DNA of 64,000 bases from Aquatica leii (Eukaryota > Arthropoda > Insecta > Coleoptera > Lampyridae): NCBI GenBank assembly GCA_035610365.1, contig CM069437.1, positions 33,189,507 to 33,253,506 on the forward strand, given 5' to 3'. Positions 61,063 through 64,000 of this stretch are shown in pieces. The notes below the pieces were generated by a model that saw only the letters and a program-made list of their open reading frames with translations, was not told the DNA's origin and made no database searches. Each line of letters begins with the position of its first letter. Positions within the stretch are counted from its first letter, which is position 1. Both the position numbers and the translations under genes were made by a program.

Positions 61063-61509
61063 TGTTACGTCCTTTATTTATTAAAAACTAATTTATTTAA
61101 ACGATTAAAACTACGTTTACTTATTCTAGAAAAATATGCACTTTTAAATTAACCGAACTAATTAAATCTAATAATAAAAACACTTACACTATAATTTATG
61201 TATAACGGTTGTATAACACTTAAGATAAGATTAGATAACGTCCTCGGATTACACAGCTGATAGTCACGTTCACTCGATTTATTTAAAACTCCGCACGTGC
61301 TAATCACTTATTTATCTTCACTTGCTTATTTATTTAATACTGCATGCATTCACATTCCAGCAATAACTGACCTACGATTTCCATCTTCGGCTTTTATAGA
61401 CATCAGCGAATTCTTCTCGATCGTTCCTCACTTTTCGTTATATTTTCTAGAAACTAGATAACAGTTCTAGAAGGCTCTTGCATTTGCAAGTAATTTCTCG
61501 GACGTTTCA
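61063..61509 (-). repeat. LTR of the young Gypsy element (right, 5' on its own strand)
   Basis: 447 bp, same ends and sequence as the left LTR. A TATA-like GGCTTTTATAGAC lies in it near 61390 (+ strand reading). Confidence 0.95.
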
Positions 61510-61513
61510 TAAG

Positions 61514-62925
61514 ATTATTACTGAAGATATGTAAACACAGTCAGCGGAGAAGATTCACTTTTATTTATCTACATTATTTATTTACACTAGTACACATGTT
61601 TAACACTGACTTTGCAACAATTATTTACATATTTCTAACTTGCAACTTTTAGCGATTATCTTTATTTTTACCTTATTTGGGACTAGAAATTCTCTCTCTT
61701 TCGGCAATCGTTTTGAATGATCTTAAATAATCTCGAGGCTACGTTTCAATATTAATAAAATTACATATTAGTAAAAATTATTGTGTTATCACTAATGGAT
61801 CTATAAAAAGAAAAAATATTTGTTAACAATTAGATGATTTTTGCTAATGTTAGAAGTTTTTGAATATTTTTTATTGCTGTCAATTTTGATTTTGTATCAA
61901 TAACTACCAAAAAAATTAAAAAAATAATCGGGCGTCGTTGATGTGAATGTAATTCTAATTTTGTTGTGGTGGATTCCAGTGATGTTTGCTGGTAATGAAC
62001 GGACCTCGACACAACTATAATATTTTTATTACAACTTTTTTGATATCTTTTTTCATGTTTCTTCAATAACCGTATTTTCGACCGAGTTTTTTCATGTACA
62101 CAACTCTTTAGTGTCTAATTTTCTAATATCTAATTAGATGTGTATAGATGTAGGATCGATTTCGGTTGTAATCAAAATAGATAGACTGGTAGTTGAATTC
62201 TATGTAAAAATTTGATTTTCAATATCAATTACATAACGTAATAGTCTTGCTGATTTAATTGTTGTAGCATCTTAATGAAAAATTATTGTTAAAAGTTTAT
62301 TACCGCTCGGTAATAAGTATAAAAGATCTTTCATATAAATATACAAAAAAAAATTCTCAATACAAAAATAATTACAAGAGTTTTTTTTAATCTAATTTTG
62401 ACTGTATCCTTGTTCTCTTTTTGTCAAAGATCAGGAAACGAATGCAATAGGTATTTCGATTCCATTTATAAACGGGTATTCAAATATCAACAATTCCAGT
62501 GGTACTAGCATCACATGCGACTGTTGCACCAAGTTTTGTCTCTTCAAATTTCTTTTTTTTTAAATTTTTTTAAAGTTTTTTACAAGCAGATAATCAATAC
62601 AATTTATAATTTTTTCTAGTAATAAGCGTAGTGGATACGTGATCGTTGAAAAATTAATGATAAAGCGGTAATAAGATCAATGAAGAAGTTACGCAATTTT
62701 TTTACTTTTTTGCGTCTATTGTTTTTGTGACAAACTACAAAAATAAGATTGAATTACTAGTAAGTATTACTAATTTTGTTCGGTACTTTTACATTTTCAA
62801 TCTGAGCAATTTACTTTGATGATTTGGAAGTCTATGAACTTTGTGACTTTGAGGTTACGAGGTTAAATCTTGTACTCTTTATAATATGTTTAAAAATCAT
62901 ATGGCGTTTCATGACGCAGTCTCAA
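61514..62925. other. AT-rich stretch, no gene recognised
   Basis: Only short frames (78 codons at 61830-62066, -). A TTTTGAATGATCTTAAATAATCTCGAG-like patch near 61710-61735 resembles TCTTGAATGATCTCGATCG near 22990, so both may be pieces of one decayed repeat. Confidence 0.35.
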
Positions 62926-62929
62926 TTCT

Positions 62930-63530
62930 GAAGTCGGCAGTTCAGCGCAACCTCGAAGTGGATCTTTCTTTCTAACTCTTTATTTTTAGACGATCTTAGC
63001 TGGCAGTGTTTGTATAACCTTCGCCCTTTTCACATAAATGCACCAGTATACTAGAATCCTGGTATTGGGTTGAGTGCTATACGTTTTATGAATCTAAGCC
63101 GCACGGCACTAGCAAACGGTTACCAGAAGACACTTTCGTTGCCGGAAGGACTAGTTTCCTCTACCATACTTCTCTGCAATAGGACCCGGCGTTTTCTCTA
63201 TCTCCAGATTAGTTCTGAAGTTTGAACCGAGCGTCGGAGATGCCAAGCCAAACCCGACTTTCGGAAGTAAGTAGAGTAACTATTGCTCTAAGGTCAGCAG
63301 CAGAGACGGCGCCAGGGGGAGCCTGGATGGCCACGTTGGGAAACAATCTCGGCCGTTGACCAAGCCCGAACTCACGCTCAAACTTGTAATTGGACTGAGA
63401 CGTATCTGTTTTAAGGGCAACAACACCACATGATAAAATGAAGGCTTGTGTCAGTCATTTAGTTCACATTCGTACTGGAGAAATCAGCACAGATGCTATT
63501 CAAAGTGCGTCACGAGAAGACTACTAACAT
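62930..63530. other. GC-rich island of unknown origin
   Basis: Around 600 bp with near-even base composition inside AT-rich DNA, clearly foreign to its setting. The minus strand is open for 81 codons at 63212-63454 without an ATG (FEREFGLGQRPRLFPNVAIQ is one stretch, then APPGAVSAADLRAIVTLLTS). The product is not recognised. It could be part of an element, a structured RNA gene or a processed host sequence. Confidence 0.4.
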
Positions 63531-63599
63531 TACACTCTAAAAATTTTGATTTCTTAAAGGTAAGTTTTAGTTAATGTACAGTTAAGTAAGATATAATGC

Positions 63600-64000
63600 G
63601 GAACGCAAAATTAACCATCAAGCGTGGTCAAAGGAGATGATGAAAATGCGATACAAGCATGGGTTACTGGTCGATTAAGTTATAAGAAGACTGCTAATAA
63701 ATTTAATGTTCCTGGAAGGCCTTCAAGAGAAAAAGTAAAGTTAGTAGTAATCAAATCTAAAACAGCGGAACAGGTTGCTGAGAAAAGATTAGGTCATTAT
63801 TAAACGGTATTTACAATTTACAAAATTGTTGGGGTTAACATATTTTGATCTTCAAAAGCTTGTTTATGAAACTTCTAAAAAGAACAATGTAGCATACAAT
63901 TTTAATAGAATTAACCAAACTACCGGAAGAGGCTGGATACAAGGATATTAAAAAAAATCTAAATTTAGCAATTCGGTTTTAGCTAAAAAATTAACTGCAG
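63600..64000 (+). pseudogene. pogo-like transposase N-terminus, runs off the window
   Basis: Pieces: WSKEMMK and YKKTANKFNVP near 63640-63710, the psq-type helix-turn-helix; AEQVAEKRLG near 63770; and a CENPB-like block, TYFDLQKLVYETSKKNNVAY, with NFNRINQTTGRGWIQGY at 63835-63950. This is the N-terminal DNA-binding part of a pogo/jerky-type DDE transposase. Frameshifts separate the pieces, so it is inactive. The catalytic part would lie beyond 64000. It differs in sequence from the pogo-like copy at 20.7-22.7 kb. Confidence 0.75.

Larger units (their letters stand above)
54864..61509 (-). mobile_element. young Ty3/Gypsy LTR retrotransposon with macrodomain
   Basis: A 6.6-kb element on the minus strand with 447-bp LTRs at each end and a 4-bp TAAG duplication (54860-54863, 61510-61513). 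Parts from right to left: 5' LTR, primer-binding site, a gag-like region at about 59.6-60.8 kb with heptad-like EEN/KMEEK repeats and a CCHC knuckle (CWNCGEVGHVRRRC), protease at about 59.2-59.5 kb (LVDTGATKTIIR), RT, RNase H, integrase, then a macrodomain and a CCCH finger, polypurine tract and 3' LTR. Most of pol is one long open frame; about two or three interruptions are present in all. The identical-looking LTRs mean a very recent insertion. Confidence 0.95.

Noticed and set aside
63268-63300. GAGTAACTATTGCTCTAAGG resembles the R1/R2 target region of 28S rRNA.
   Set aside because: Only about 10 bases match without gaps and neither flank resembles 28S rRNA, so I treat it as chance.
1-64000. 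CRISPR arrays, bacterial operons, tRNA and rRNA genes.
   Set aside because: No regularly spaced repeats, ribosome-binding sites, cloverleaf with A/B boxes or rRNA sequence was seen; the window is eukaryotic.

Overview
The window looks like AT-rich nuclear DNA from an insect. A beetle is my guess from the mix of repeat families, not something the sequence proves. No conventional host gene is visible. The one good candidate for host coding sequence is an 81-bp exon-like island at 32212-32292, with a strong splice acceptor and donor on the + strand. The window is therefore probably intron or intergenic DNA filled with transposable elements of many ages.

Left third (1-16.5 kb): an old LINE 3' end, a Tigger/pogo-like transposase remnant, Jockey-like RT scraps, an antisense LINE, a cluster of heat-shock-element-like sites, and a long T-rich tract that is probably the antisense of an A-rich element. 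Middle (16.5-32 kb): a 3.6-kb repeat with terminal inverted repeats (TIRs) and a second, shorter copy 12 kb away; a broken pogo-like transposase; a LINE in which endonuclease and 3' end lie side by side; two Penelope-like elements on the minus strand; and a nest in which a DD41D mariner lies at the edge of a pogo-ended repeat that encloses the second copy of the 3.6-kb family.

31.9-42 kb: a perfect 43-bp inverted repeat carrying a hammerhead-ribozyme-like core, the candidate exon, two fold-back or tandem non-autonomous elements, an antisense LINE, and a complete-ended 2.5-kb DNA transposon of a type I cannot classify (CACTGG ends, TAA target duplication). 43.9-52.8 kb: a broken Ty3/Gypsy copy, a tiny TTAA-flanked piggyBac keeping only the Cys-rich tail of its transposase, a hAT remnant and a broken Copia copy.

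54.8-61.5 kb: a young Ty3/Gypsy element, minus strand, with two 447-bp LTRs that look identical. Its polyprotein continues past the integrase into a TARG1/OARD1-like macrodomain and a CCCH zinc finger. This is the most striking find in the window. The right end holds a GC-rich island of unknown origin and the start of another pogo-like transposase that runs off the window.
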